A stretch of DNA of 64,000 bases, from positions 24,418,213 to 24,482,212 of the forward strand of contig OZ234493.1 of assembly GCA_965153455.1 (NCBI GenBank), read 5' to 3'. The notes under the pieces were generated by a model. That model saw only the letters and a list, made by a program, of their open reading frames with translations, was not told the DNA's origin and did not search any database. A program made the translations under genes and the position numbers. The stretch is from Sphagnum compactum. Its lineage: Eukaryota; Bryophyta; Sphagnopsida; Sphagnales. Below are positions 36,801 through 47,255 of this stretch, piece after piece (position 1 is the stretch's first letter; every line of letters begins with the position of its first letter).

Positions 36801-38215
36801 GTACCTGTTGCCAGTATAATGGAAGGGTTGAAGCCAGATCTATGAGGGAAAGATTGGACTTCTTGTGAGTTAGTTTTGCTGGTATACTTGTAGAGCAAAT
36901 AAATAGCAAAATTATCAGTGAACGGAAACATTTTTGAACCATGTTTTCAAACCTGCAGCCCAATGGTGCAGTCACTTGTTTCTTCCTGTTATTTTCTTCT
37001 CCTAATTTTAGGACAGTGCAATTGTATGATGCAGGTGAGTCACCTGCCTCTCCAAGATGCCCTGCTTTTCCAGTGCTTCCAGACATGTCTCCCAAAAAAG
37101 TGTCAGCCATGCACAATGTGTATGTATCACCACTTCGGGCTAGCAAGGTATGTCGTCCAGAAATACAACCCAACTTAAAAGGTAAATAATGTGCGCCTGT
37201 TCTGTTGGTCACCTTTGCTGTTTTCTATTATTGATTGATCTGTAATGAAGGGGAGCACCTGCTCTGTCCTTTTCTGTCCAAACTTTCCATGAGCATTGAC
37301 TTCTTAAAGAGGGCTCAACTAGTTGTAAGGTGTATCAAATTGCAGCCCTGGCATGTATATATTTGGTCTGATGTCTTGAGTGCTAGCCAACATTATATCT
37401 TCCCCTTGTTTGATACATTAGGAACTCAGTACAGAGATATTTATGCAATGGTTTGCCCAAAATTTTGGGCAGATTTCTGTGTACCCACCATTGGCAGCTG
37501 ATGAAGTTAGTGGATGGTCATGGCAGCTGATCCCTTCTATTCATGATGAAGGTGCTGGTCTGAAACTTTATGAGTGACACTCATGAGGTTATGACTGCAT
37601 TCATTCTCATTGTGTTAGTTTCTGTTTCACTGTACCTTACTGTGCAGTTGCATTCAAAGTGTTGTTGTGGAGTTCTCTCTGCAATCTCAGTAATGTGATT
37701 TTTTTGTATTGTGCTAATAATCAATCAGTCATGCTCTTTTCCCAAGACCAATTGAGTTCATGTCCTGCCTTTGTTTGCCAAGTGCATGCAACTCCAGGAT
37801 CTTGTTCCCTTACTAGGGCTAGCAGTGAGTCAATTTCCTGTGTTTGTATGGGCTACAGCAACAGAACTGATATCTGAAGATGATATTGCAGGCAGATTCT
37901 CTGGCGTCACCACACATGCACAGTCTATATGCATGTGTTGGAGAGAGTGCATATGCATATCAAAGCCCTTCAAAGGACTTGACAGCTATCAACAACCAAC
38001 TGAAGAAAAGGTCTGGTTCTGGAGCTAACCAAAGCATAAGTAGGTGTGGCCATGGGTCTTAGTATCTGATTAGCCTTATTCTTGCTTTGAACTTGTTCTA
38101 TGGTTCAACAGCTCCAGAAATACTATCTGATTCAAATGACAGTATGTGGGATGTTTGGGATGGCAGGCGCTTGGGGAGACTGAATTTCAGTGAGGCAGCC
38201 TTGGTAAGTGACTAA
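30481..38215 (+). CDS. RBR: retinoblastoma-related protein, 18 exons
   Basis: Exons: 30481-30630, 30921-31025, 31331-31485, 31684-31780, 31887-31933, 32094-32295, 32884-32950, 33081-33254, 33389-33678, 33750-34623, 34959-35169, 35303-35375, 35738-35914, 36142-36261, 36401-36545, 37035-37147, 37892-38039 and 38112-38215. All junction phases agree; about 1083 aa. RBR binds E2F/DP factors in the nucleus and represses S-phase genes until CDK phosphorylation. The N-terminal RB domain spans exons 2-9. Pocket A starts at [15 protein letters not shown] (exon 10). Pocket B runs from [12 protein letters not shown] through [21 protein letters not shown] to [11 protein letters not shown] (exons 12-15). 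The C-terminal part has [20 protein letters not shown] and [16 protein letters not shown]. Many SP/TP sites (SSPVK, NSPVKER, VSPLRNR, SPQRPSP) are CDK-type. Exon 8 may start at 33081 or 33090. The C-terminus is uncertain: the stop at 38213-38215 lies just inside a perfect GTAAGT donor. Confidence 0.95.
30779..30878. repeat. facing (CT)n and (GA)n tracts in RBR intron 1
   Basis: A CT run (30779-30796) and a longer GA run (30826-30878) are separated by about 30 bp within the first intron. Being complementary, they could form a stem in the pre-mRNA or an H-DNA-type structure. Confidence 0.9.
32455..32640 (+). repeat. intronic repeat copy 1 (RBR intron 6)
   Basis: This stretch pairs with 37512-37700. 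Shared blocks include CATTCATGGTGAAGGTG-like, GGTCTGA-AC/ACTTTGTGGGTGAC-like, ATGACTGCA and TTC-AAAGTGTT followed by TCTCTGTAATCTCA-like sequence. The other copy is diverged. Confidence 0.65.
37512..37700 (+). repeat. intronic repeat copy 2 (RBR intron 16)
   Basis: The diverged partner of 32455-32640, in the same orientation (ATTCATGATGAAGGTGCTGG, GCATTCAAAGTGTTGTTG, TCTCTGCAATCTCAGTAA). Both are probably copies of one dispersed element. Confidence 0.65.
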
Positions 38216-40218
38216 ATGGTGGCAACTACCCTCCTTTCCATGCAACAACCTGTGTACAAAATGTGTTGACTCCTGTTTGCAGCATCCTGAAGTGTAGAAG
38301 TATATTCACTGGCACTGCCCTTGTGTGCTCTCCAGGTCTTGGAGAAATCTTGACTTTTGTCAATCTTCTGTAGATTGTAACTGTTAAAAAAACAGGTAGG
38401 TGTATACATAATCAGGCGGTTGTGACTAGCAGACACAGCTACAGGTGAAAAGAGCAGCAGATGGTTTGTTTTATTTGTTTACCTTAGGTGGCAACCATTG
38501 CCTGCCCACAATTTACTTCACAGTAGGGGAATCAACAGGAAGTAAATCACTCAGGTGTGGTCCTAAAGAGCCCCTGTTAACTGACCCTGCACTCTACACA
38601 ATATTAGCTTTGTGGAGGAGGTTACATTACATATGTTTATGTGTTCACATCAAAGTGTAGTTGGGGCGGGGGGGAGAAGGGGGTTAGTCTCTCTCCCCAT
38701 TCACAGGTTGGCTGCGTGAGTGCAGTTGAATGTGTTGTCACCCTTGTCTGGAGTTTGATTGTGAGCATTCATACGAAGGTCTGGTTCATCTACCCTTTTC
38801 TTTCGTCAACTGGGCAAATGCAAGTCTAGAGGTATGTTGAGTTCTTACCGACAAATGGTTGCACACTGAAAGAAAGAGGGCTTACTTTATCAGCGCAAGA
38901 TCAGGTCCACTGGCAGCAGTAAAATGGCCTGTACACTGGACTTTGGATGAAGTACATCCTTCAAATAGAAAGGGTTTGAATTAGTGTTGGGTAGGTACAA
39001 TGCTGAAACCCTGGTATAATAGACTGATAGGTGTCTTGGTATCGAAGAACAGACTAGATTGGTAAGACTTGAGGCAGTACCAGCATCGGACCAGGACACG
39101 AGGTAATACCAGCCTTGTAGTAGTATTTTGAGCATGCCCCCAACATTGCGAACTTCAGACTTTTTCCCTATACTTTTTCTTGTATAGTGATATGTTGCTG
39201 GGTCTCGACCTCTCAAGTCACTTATCACTAGGTTATATCTTTCAAGTTGGTTTAAATCAAGTATGGAGAAGTTCTCATTACTTATGAAGATCCACTTTTG
39301 TTGCGAGTGGAGCACTATTGGAGGTTAATCATTTGTTAATGAATTTTAATGTTTTTCTTCTTATCATGTATGTTAAAGAGTTATATAATTAGGCTTTCAT
39401 TCACATCATTTTTATTAGTTGATTAACCATCTTTAATCCCCCATTTAAAGAATGATATCACAATAAAGAATGATATTACAATTTTCACACTATCAAATGG
39501 ACTTTTTATAAATTTTTCATCTGTTGGAGTTGATTCACGGTATCTTGCAACGACCTTATTTTCCGACAAAGAAATTGATTTTTTTTTAAAGTGTAAATTC
39601 AACCAACGTTTATATTGTTTGTTAAATTTAACCAAAAACTTGAATAATTTTTTTAAAAAAAAACTGGTTGCTACCAATGTTGGGTGGGTATCAACTTTTG
39701 GGCATACTTATCAAAAAAATGTATCAAAAAGAAATCCAAATGTGAAACCTAGTAGGCCCAAGCCTAGAAGTGTTTTTAGCAAACTTAAAATTGACGAGCA
39801 TAGACATGTGTACATTATATCTTTGTAGAAGGGCATGAATAATGGGTATGGAAAAAGGTGATGCCCATTGGACATAAACATGGGCATGTGCATTAACAAG
39901 CGACCATAATTAACATGGTTTTGAAGGAAAAAAAAAAAAATCAATTTACAAATAAATTTTAGTGTGAAGTTGTCAACCACAATTTATAAAAATTGTTCTA
40001 ATAGAAAGTTACATCTATATTCTAAGTTTACTTCCAAAACTAAATGTTTATAACTACTAGAATTGCCTTGTACATAATTACATAATTATAGTTGAGGTGG
40101 TGAAAAACTCTAGCAAGTTGGAATTGCTAATGCAATGTGCCACATATAACTATTGCTTTCGGTTACAAACTTACAAATTTGATCCAAAGATGTGGTGGGT
40201 GTAAAGTGCATTCTCAGA
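38216..40218. other. intergenic region downstream of RBR
   Basis: RBR 3' UTR and perhaps an alternative last exon fall in the first few hundred bases. AATGGCCTGTA...TGAAGTACA at 38923-38961 resembles 54642-54679 and may be a dispersed repeat. From 39310 the DNA is AT-rich and featureless. Confidence 0.45.
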
Positions 40219-40220
40219 TA

Positions 40221-40843
40221 CAGTAAACTCTTTCTAAACTAATACTGTGTAAACTAATATTCTCTCTAAACTAATATGTGAGCACAGGCCCGTGGCGGGC
40301 CTCATACTTAATCTAATAATTCTCCATAAACTGATATTCAATATTTTTTTCCGGTCCCATAGCATTTTATAAACTAATACATCATACATATGGCACCAAA
40401 AAAACGATGAAATCAGAGGAAACACCTTCGAAAGTATAGAGCTAGATGCGCTGGAAGAAGCTATCTGCTCCTGCTTTTGGGGAAAGGGTTTGGACAAGAC
40501 TGACCAGCTGACTGCCCACAGCCCTTTTTATAGAGAGAAGGAGGGTATTCTGAGAGTACCCACAGTGCAGCTTTCCACAACCTCACTTTTTGCCAAGATT
40601 TCTACCATTCATGTCATATGATCTTCTACGTGCTTCTTTGATCCTCCACCAAGCTCCACAAGGTTCCGTTACCTTCCCCAATGATCCATGACCTTCTACT
40701 AACCTCCATGACCTTCCATGCTGCTCTGGCAGGTTCCGGAATGATTTTTGTTACCCCCCATATAATTTGTGTAAACTAATATCCTCCATAAACTAATATC
40801 TTTCGGCCGGTCCCAAGGATATTAGTTTAGAGAGAGTTTACTG
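40221..40843. mobile_element. pogo-like (Tc1/mariner) MITE, 623 bp
   Basis: The left end CAGTAAACTCTTTCTAAACT and the right end, read in reverse (CAGTAAACTCTCTCTAAACT), are near-perfect terminal inverted repeats flanked by TA on both sides (40219-40220 and 40844-40845). Further inside, TAAACTAATAT and CCGGTCCCA are repeated in inverted order, extending the imperfect TIR to about 90 bp. The end sequence and TA target resemble Emigrant/Lemi1-type plant pogo elements (CAGTAAAACCTCTATAAA). No transposase is present; the minus-strand open frame at 40497-40234 is not recognisable. Confidence 0.85.
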
Positions 40844-40845
40844 TA

Positions 40846-43800
40846 CTCTCAAACCATGCACATGCAAGCAAAACCAGTCAATTAACAAACATACATATTG
40901 ATTCAAACTATTGATGATGCATTCATTCATTCAACACAATTGCATCAACTAGATTGTTCATTATTTTGTGACTTGACAAATAACTATGTGTCAAATAACA
41001 TGGTATAATTAATTTCACAAAGCACACACCAATTACATTTAGTTTCACCAAAGTAACATCCAAATTCCACCATGACATTGCACACCCCATACAAGTTGCA
41101 TTCGTCTTTAACCCTAAGTAGATGACACTTGGACCCCTTTCAAAAACATTGACACAATGTCATCTAAAAATTGACACAAAGATGCATAAATAAACACATA
41201 GGGGTAAAAACATATTATAGTGGATTTGTTTGGATGTCACAAAGGTAGAATTTTCTGGGTTTGACAACCCATATGCAAGTTGGAAATTCCAACAAAATGG
41301 ATTCAAATAAGTGAAATTAATTTCATTATCCTTCTTAGTTTCAAATAATTACACCAAAAAAATTAATTTTCAATGAAATATGGACTTTGCAATCTAGGTA
41401 ATTTGGGTCACTATCCACAACTTTTTTTGTTATTGAGTCATTACTTATAATGGAATTGAATATTTTTCCACAATTTTGGGACATGTTATAGTCTTAAAGG
41501 TTATGACACTTAAAAGTAAAAAGTTTGGAAAAATGAAGTATGTGATGGACTTTATAGTTTTTTATTATGTGTTAATAAAAGTAAATAAAATTCAAAGTCC
41601 ATCACATATCGAAAATAATGTTCTTCGTGTGTTCTTCATGACCAATAGTATTTAATAAAGGTGTTCAAAAAGGTTGAAAGTAGGGCACCATTAATTTGGA
41701 CATGGAAAAAGATGTCAACTTCAACATCGTTTCAAAGTTTGTGTTTTTGTCTAGTTTTTTACATTTAAAAATATGAAAAGCTTTCAAAATGGACTTTGTA
41801 GTGGCCATTTTGGGTAGATCCTAATGTGCTTTCACCCATAAACCCCTCACATACTTGTAACATTGGAAACACACATAGTTCAAGAAACATTGACATCACA
41901 TAGACCCTCAAACCTATTGTGGAGCTTAAAAAATTTCAAGGTGTTACACATTGTTCTTTTGTTCATCATTGAGACACTTTACACTAGGGTTTGGGTACCT
42001 ACAACCAACAAATCACAAAACACAATCAATATGCCCTCAGGGTTAATATACCATCAACCAACAAATTAAAGTAGCTCCAAACTCCAAACCATATCCATTT
42101 TTGCACTTCAAAATAACACATAATGTTGATCTTTTTAAAACAAATCAAAATCAACAATGAGATGGATTTTTTAGATCCGGAACCCTAAACTTGGATCTGA
42201 TACCATGTTGTTTGTAGTTTTGATGTATTCCTCAATTGATTCAAGCCCAATTGTGTACCCAAATTTGGGATCATTTGGCTATTCTTCATAACAAGAACCA
42301 ATTTGTCCAAATTGTTAATCCCAAGTCAGCAATGTTTTAAGCTTGTGATGACCCTTACCATATTGAAAATTCTTTCAGTTTTGATTTGTGAATCAACAAT
42401 GCCCATGAAATGTTGTGCAAGATGTGAGATGTTAGGAAATTATTGTTCATGTTCTACCCACCAAATTAAATTAAGGATTGAAAACATTTGCAAGTATTAC
42501 AATTTTCTTGAAAAGTGATAATTCAACTTTGAAGAATCTTAATGCAACCTTTTTAGTTGAAATTAGAGCTCCAAATACACCTAGCTCATACTACAAACTT
42601 AACAACTTCAACATTGACAAAAATTGGTGCTAAGTAATGGCATAAAAATTTTATGGTCATATTTTACAATAACATGTACGGCCAATTCAATCAGGCCCAC
42701 ATAATCTCAAATGAGATATAGATTTTTAAATTGTAGGTCAAGCATAAGAATTATCATGTTGTGACGGCATGAGGTCGAAATGCTGATGCAAAGGCCAAAA
42801 TTGGCTTTAACACACCAATAACTTCAACTTGCATGCAATGCCCAAGATTCATTAACTTATCATCAAAATCTTTAGCCTATAATCAACAAATAAAATCCAT
42901 TAATTAGAGCCTTAAATAAAAAACCAAATTTAATTGAAAAATACCCTTAAATAATAAATTAGAACCTTGTTGGCCCACATACTTACATTACATCATTTGC
43001 AACAAAATTGATGCTACACATCATAATACACATGGATACAATAACATGATTGCATTAGAAAATAACCAATACCCTCGGGATTGGTTCAAAACATGGGTTA
43101 CCATTGGAATCCAAACTTTTGATGCCACAACCCATGTCTAAATAGTAGGAATTTTACTTTGCAAAGAAATTACTTGCCTTGAATAACACAAATTTATGGC
43201 ATCTTTAAATTCCAGGGTTTCTCTAAATAAAACAACTTTGGATGCAAATCGAGTTTTGATAGTAGTCTTTATTTTTCAAGGTTGAAAAGATGCATTTTGC
43301 AAGTTTTAACCCATTCCACATTTCTTCATTTAAATAATAGTAGACTAAACATCCTTAATTGAAACCTCTCACATTCCACCACATACCTTGAGGTTATTAG
43401 TAGCATACTAATAACATTTTGATGTGGCATGCACATGATAATTGGCCCAACAAAAGGCTATGACAACTGCAATGGAACACAAGATACAATATTTATTAAG
43501 GCTATTGTGAGGGTGTTCAAATTGACACCTTCATCTTTGATGTATGCATCATCTTATTTAACAACTCATATTTTGCATAGCCATGGCAACCCTTGTTGTT
43601 TCATGAACATAAAAAATTCCAATAGTGATATGACATGTTTCCCATTTTTTGTTGATGTAATTTACAACCAACACAAAAATATCAAAACCTCTTTGGGACG
43701 TACACAAGTCAATAGTGGTAGTAATTGTGGTTGCTTCAATAAGGGTATGAAGCACGTACCATTCCATGGTTTTATTAATCATGTTTGGGTTAACCTAATC

Positions 43801-45426
43801 GGTGAGATGTTGTATACGAAAAAACACAATTGGGATTATGGCAATTGGGTAGACCAATTTGCCACAAAACCAAAGTCCCTATTTACTCAAAATTTTGGAA
43901 ATTACAATTAGTTTACACTTCTACATTAATTTCTTCCATATTTTTCCCATGTCATTAATGGCACATCTAAAGTTTTTATTTCTTTAAACATCTAAGCAAA
44001 AAAATCATAAAATATTTTTTCCTTTGATAAGATTTATGAAAAAATGTTCTTGATTAGCTCATTCAAAAGTCCATAAGTATACTTTTAAAATTCAACTCAT
44101 TATTTATTTTGTTCTTGCACTTATTTGATATGATATTTTACTAATTCCAAGTCCTTAACACACACCCCATCAATCAATGGACCATAGCATAATCCACATA
44201 GAAATGGCAGTTATTAGTAAAATATTCCAACATTGAAAAAATGAACAATCAAGCCTGTGGCTGGTTTCTTCCTTTTCTTAGCACTTTGATGAACATCAAA
44301 TGGTGTGGCAACATTAAAACATTGTGTTTTGTATAAATTTGAAGTTGTAGAATGTTTAGAATTATTTTTGATGACTCATGGTAGTTGGACCATTGACCTT
44401 GTTGTACAGAACCAAGCTTTTATAGCTTTGGGTAGAATTCTAATTTAGTTTTTCTTGCTACACACTATGGCACATAATGCATCTCATTCTTTGAGACTTA
44501 GAGACATTCACAACACATTAAGGTCATTGAATTTGGAAAATGCCCACATACTTGATGACCTTTGCCATGCGAGTTAGAACTTATGGTTGAGTTCCAATTA
44601 AAGAAGCAATTGCTCTTGTTGTGCTTGAGTTTCGATTGTCAGAATCCTTGGAATCATTCTCATTGAACTTTGTTTCAACAATTATAGTAGGACGCAATTC
44701 AAATCCAAAGCCACTCCCAACCTCATCTTCATCAATGCCAACACCAGAATTACCTAGATCTTTTGCCATTCCATTCATAAACACATTAGATTGGTTCACA
44801 ACCATATTGAAAACAATTAGATGCTGAAAACTCAAGGTGATATGGAAATGCACAAGTGAAATTTACCCTAACCACTAGCACCAAACACAAAACCAAAAAC
44901 CAAATCAAATTGAATCTTCTTGAACATAGGAGGTTTTCAAGCTTGAAATTGTGTCTTCTTGAAAACAACTATTTTCAGGTTTTTGACAAATACATAAAAA
45001 AAAGCACTTGCAATGAATGATGAACCACTAGTAGAACACCAAAGCATTTGAGCTCTTTGGTAGAACAACAAATAAGAAACTTGGGTCTTAGTTGCAGTGT
45101 CAAAGAACATCAACACAAAAGGCTCTACAACAAGAACGCTCATTGCCAAGGACATCAAGAAACAAATGTGTCACAACTTCAGCACTTCTTTTCATTGTAC
45201 CTTGACTTTGACACTTCTTTCCATTGCATCGTCGTTGTCTCCATCATGATGAAGCTTTTGCTTCATCAAACGAACGCACATCAATAGCTCTCAAACCTCA
45301 AAACGACTTCTATTTATTTAGTTATTTACTTCTAACTTCTAACCCTAAACATGTCAATGCCATGCACATGTTAGACTATGAGATGCCCATCCCATTGATG
45401 CATCTCATGGGTTTTGTGAAACAAGA
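40846..45426. other. AT-rich intergenic region
   Basis: No gene is supported. The longest frame (43429-43911, 160 codons) shows no domain I know, and the minus-strand frame at 44853-44581 (acidic, SGVGIDEDEVGSGFGF) is also unrecognised. It could be old transposon sequence. Confidence 0.4.
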
Positions 45427-45624
45427 TACCCGGTCGCATGCCCTAGTTGATACCCGTCCATCACCTTGATACCCGCCCAACACGGGGTTGCAACACGGGA
45501 ACTTCTGTAGTCTCTCCCCTCCCTCCTCCCCTCCCTTGCAACTGCGAAAGGGAGGGGAGTGTGCGTGGGTGGCCCAGGCTTTTGGCCCGACAAGGCCCGC
45601 CAGCCCCCAAATATAGAGTAAAGC
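45427..45624 (+). promoter_or_regulatory. candidate promoter of the unknown gene at 45.7-47.3 kb
   Basis: GC content rises sharply here. GATACCCG occurs three times (from 45427, 45450 and 45469). A pyrimidine-rich block (CTCTCCCCTCCCTCCTCCCC) is followed by GGTGGCCCAGGC, containing the site II core GGCCCA common in plant housekeeping promoters. The sequence AAATATAGAG may be a weak TATA box. Confidence 0.4.
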
Positions 45625-45700
45625 ATGGCGCGACTTACAGATCACAATTTTCCTCTTTCTGAGAATGGATTCCTCGTGGGTGTTTCTCATGGATTCCTGA

Positions 45701-47255
45701 TCTGAGGTACCCACTTTGAAAGTAAGTAGACAAGTCTCTCACAAATGCGCAACGCCGTCTGCTAAGTACTTCCTCTTCAGCAGCAGCAGAGCAGACTCGC
45801 AGAGTAGCAGCAGCTTTCTCGAGGATGTTTCGGACTCGGCTGATCATCTCACAGGAGTGGATTCACATGAGATAATATGGAGTCGTCCCAGGGTTCAACA
45901 AGTACGGTGCGTTGCTCATCCATGCAAATACCCACCACCCATCACCCCATTTCTTCGTCCCTTATCCATTTGCAAAAGAAATCTCGTCAACTTTGCTGCA
46001 TATCTGAGTTTTTAGTTTTTTCTCTCCCCCCCCCTTTTTGGTTTTGTGTGTGCGAAGAATAATTGGAAATCTGTGATGATCCTGCTGCGTTTTCCTTGAG
46101 TACTACTTTCCTTGTTTCTTGAGAAATCATTTTCCAGATAGCAATGAATGATCATTGAAATTGGGGCACATTACAGGATATTTGATTGATCCACTCAAAC
46201 GCTCATGAATCGCTATGTTCTCTTGGAGCTGAATCTTAAGACTCCATCAATACAGTTTTTGAAAGGATTTTGCACCATCTGTGTGTATTCTTGACAATAA
46301 GTAGCCTTGAATTTCCTTTGATATGTTATGGGAAATTTCTTCTCTATATTTTGGTGGGTCCAGTTTGCAGAGTGGGTAGAGAGAAGAAGTCTTCCCATAA
46401 TGTGTCAGCCAGGACAGAGTTGTCATTGGAAATCATGGGAGTTGTAATTAGACTCTATTGAAGCTTCCCCAACATGTTGATGATCGGATAATTGTAAACT
46501 ATGTGCAGGAATCTGGAGATCATGCAGGGCCTTCGAATATTGAGCTGGTGATCAGTGGTGACATGCTCAATGGTATTGATGAAGAGTGCCAAATAATATT
46601 TACTGCGGTGCCGCATCCTTTGGAGCAGGCAGATATGGACCAACCTGTGCATTGCCCTCCACCAGAACCATGCATAGTCCATGTACATAGAACATTTTCA
46701 CAGCTCTTAAAACCAGTGCTTGCTATTTAGGTTCTTTCATGTTTGGAAAGAAGTCTGTTGAACCTTCTTCTTAATTTTCTGTTGAAGAAGTTCTTGCAGT
46801 TTTACTGGGAAAAAAACTTGGAGGTGCTGTTGTTTGTTTCAGGAGGTACATGAATGATCGTGTTTTGAAGCTCATTAAGCCTTCATTCATAAACCATGAT
46901 CTGCATTCCAGGACCTCCTGATGCTTACAATGTCATTCAAAGCATTTTTTGTTGACTTGCCAGCTTGAATGATCTGTGCAGGATTAGCATCAGACTTCAT
47001 GCTACCATCGATCAGTGTTAGGTCTAGATTCATTGTGGTGATTTGATTTTGCAGGATGGAAAGGCATGGAAGGAAAGGCTAGTTGCTAGCATGAGGCGGA
47101 GAGGTGAAATTGCCAGAGCAATGCAGGAAACTGATCATATTGAGTATTACAGCAGCAGTACAAAACATAGTCGACGCCGAAGTCACTCCAATGAGAGCTC
47201 TCAATTTCCACCACTCACTGCCCCTGAGTTTGTAGTCTCCAAAATTGTAGATTGA
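45701..47255 (+). CDS. probable spliced gene of unknown function, start exon unresolved
   Basis: Three coding blocks join with phase 0 at both junctions: an open block to 45901 (ends CAACAA|GTACGG), 46509-46682 (after TTATGTGCAG-type acceptor) and 47055-47255 (after TTTTGCAG, ends TGA). The first block has a Ser-rich stretch and DSHEIIWSRP. The middle block is acidic with GPSNIELVISGDMLNG and a Pro-rich end (HCPPPEPCIVH). The last is basic (AWKERLVASMRRRGEIARAM, then KHSRRRSHSNE). I recognise no family. The first block has no ATG, so an upstream exon is needed, possibly beginning at 45625 or 45665. An alternative is chance open frames, but three matching phases and a GC-rich promoter-like region argue for a gene. 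Confidence 0.45.

Noticed and set aside
38923-38961. Shared dispersed repeat with 54642-54679
   Set aside because: Only two short blocks (AATGGCCTGTA and TGAAGTACA) match; possible but too little to call.
40234-40497. Minus-strand open frame inside the pogo-like MITE as a transposase remnant
   Set aside because: No DDE/D motif or helix-turn-helix pattern; it overlaps the TIR itself.
43429-43911. 160-codon open frame as a gene
   Set aside because: No recognisable domain, AT-rich background composition and no promoter or splice support.
45635-45847. Minus-strand open frame opposite the unknown gene
   Set aside because: It overlaps the plus-strand block that has consistent splice phases downstream; no family recognised.
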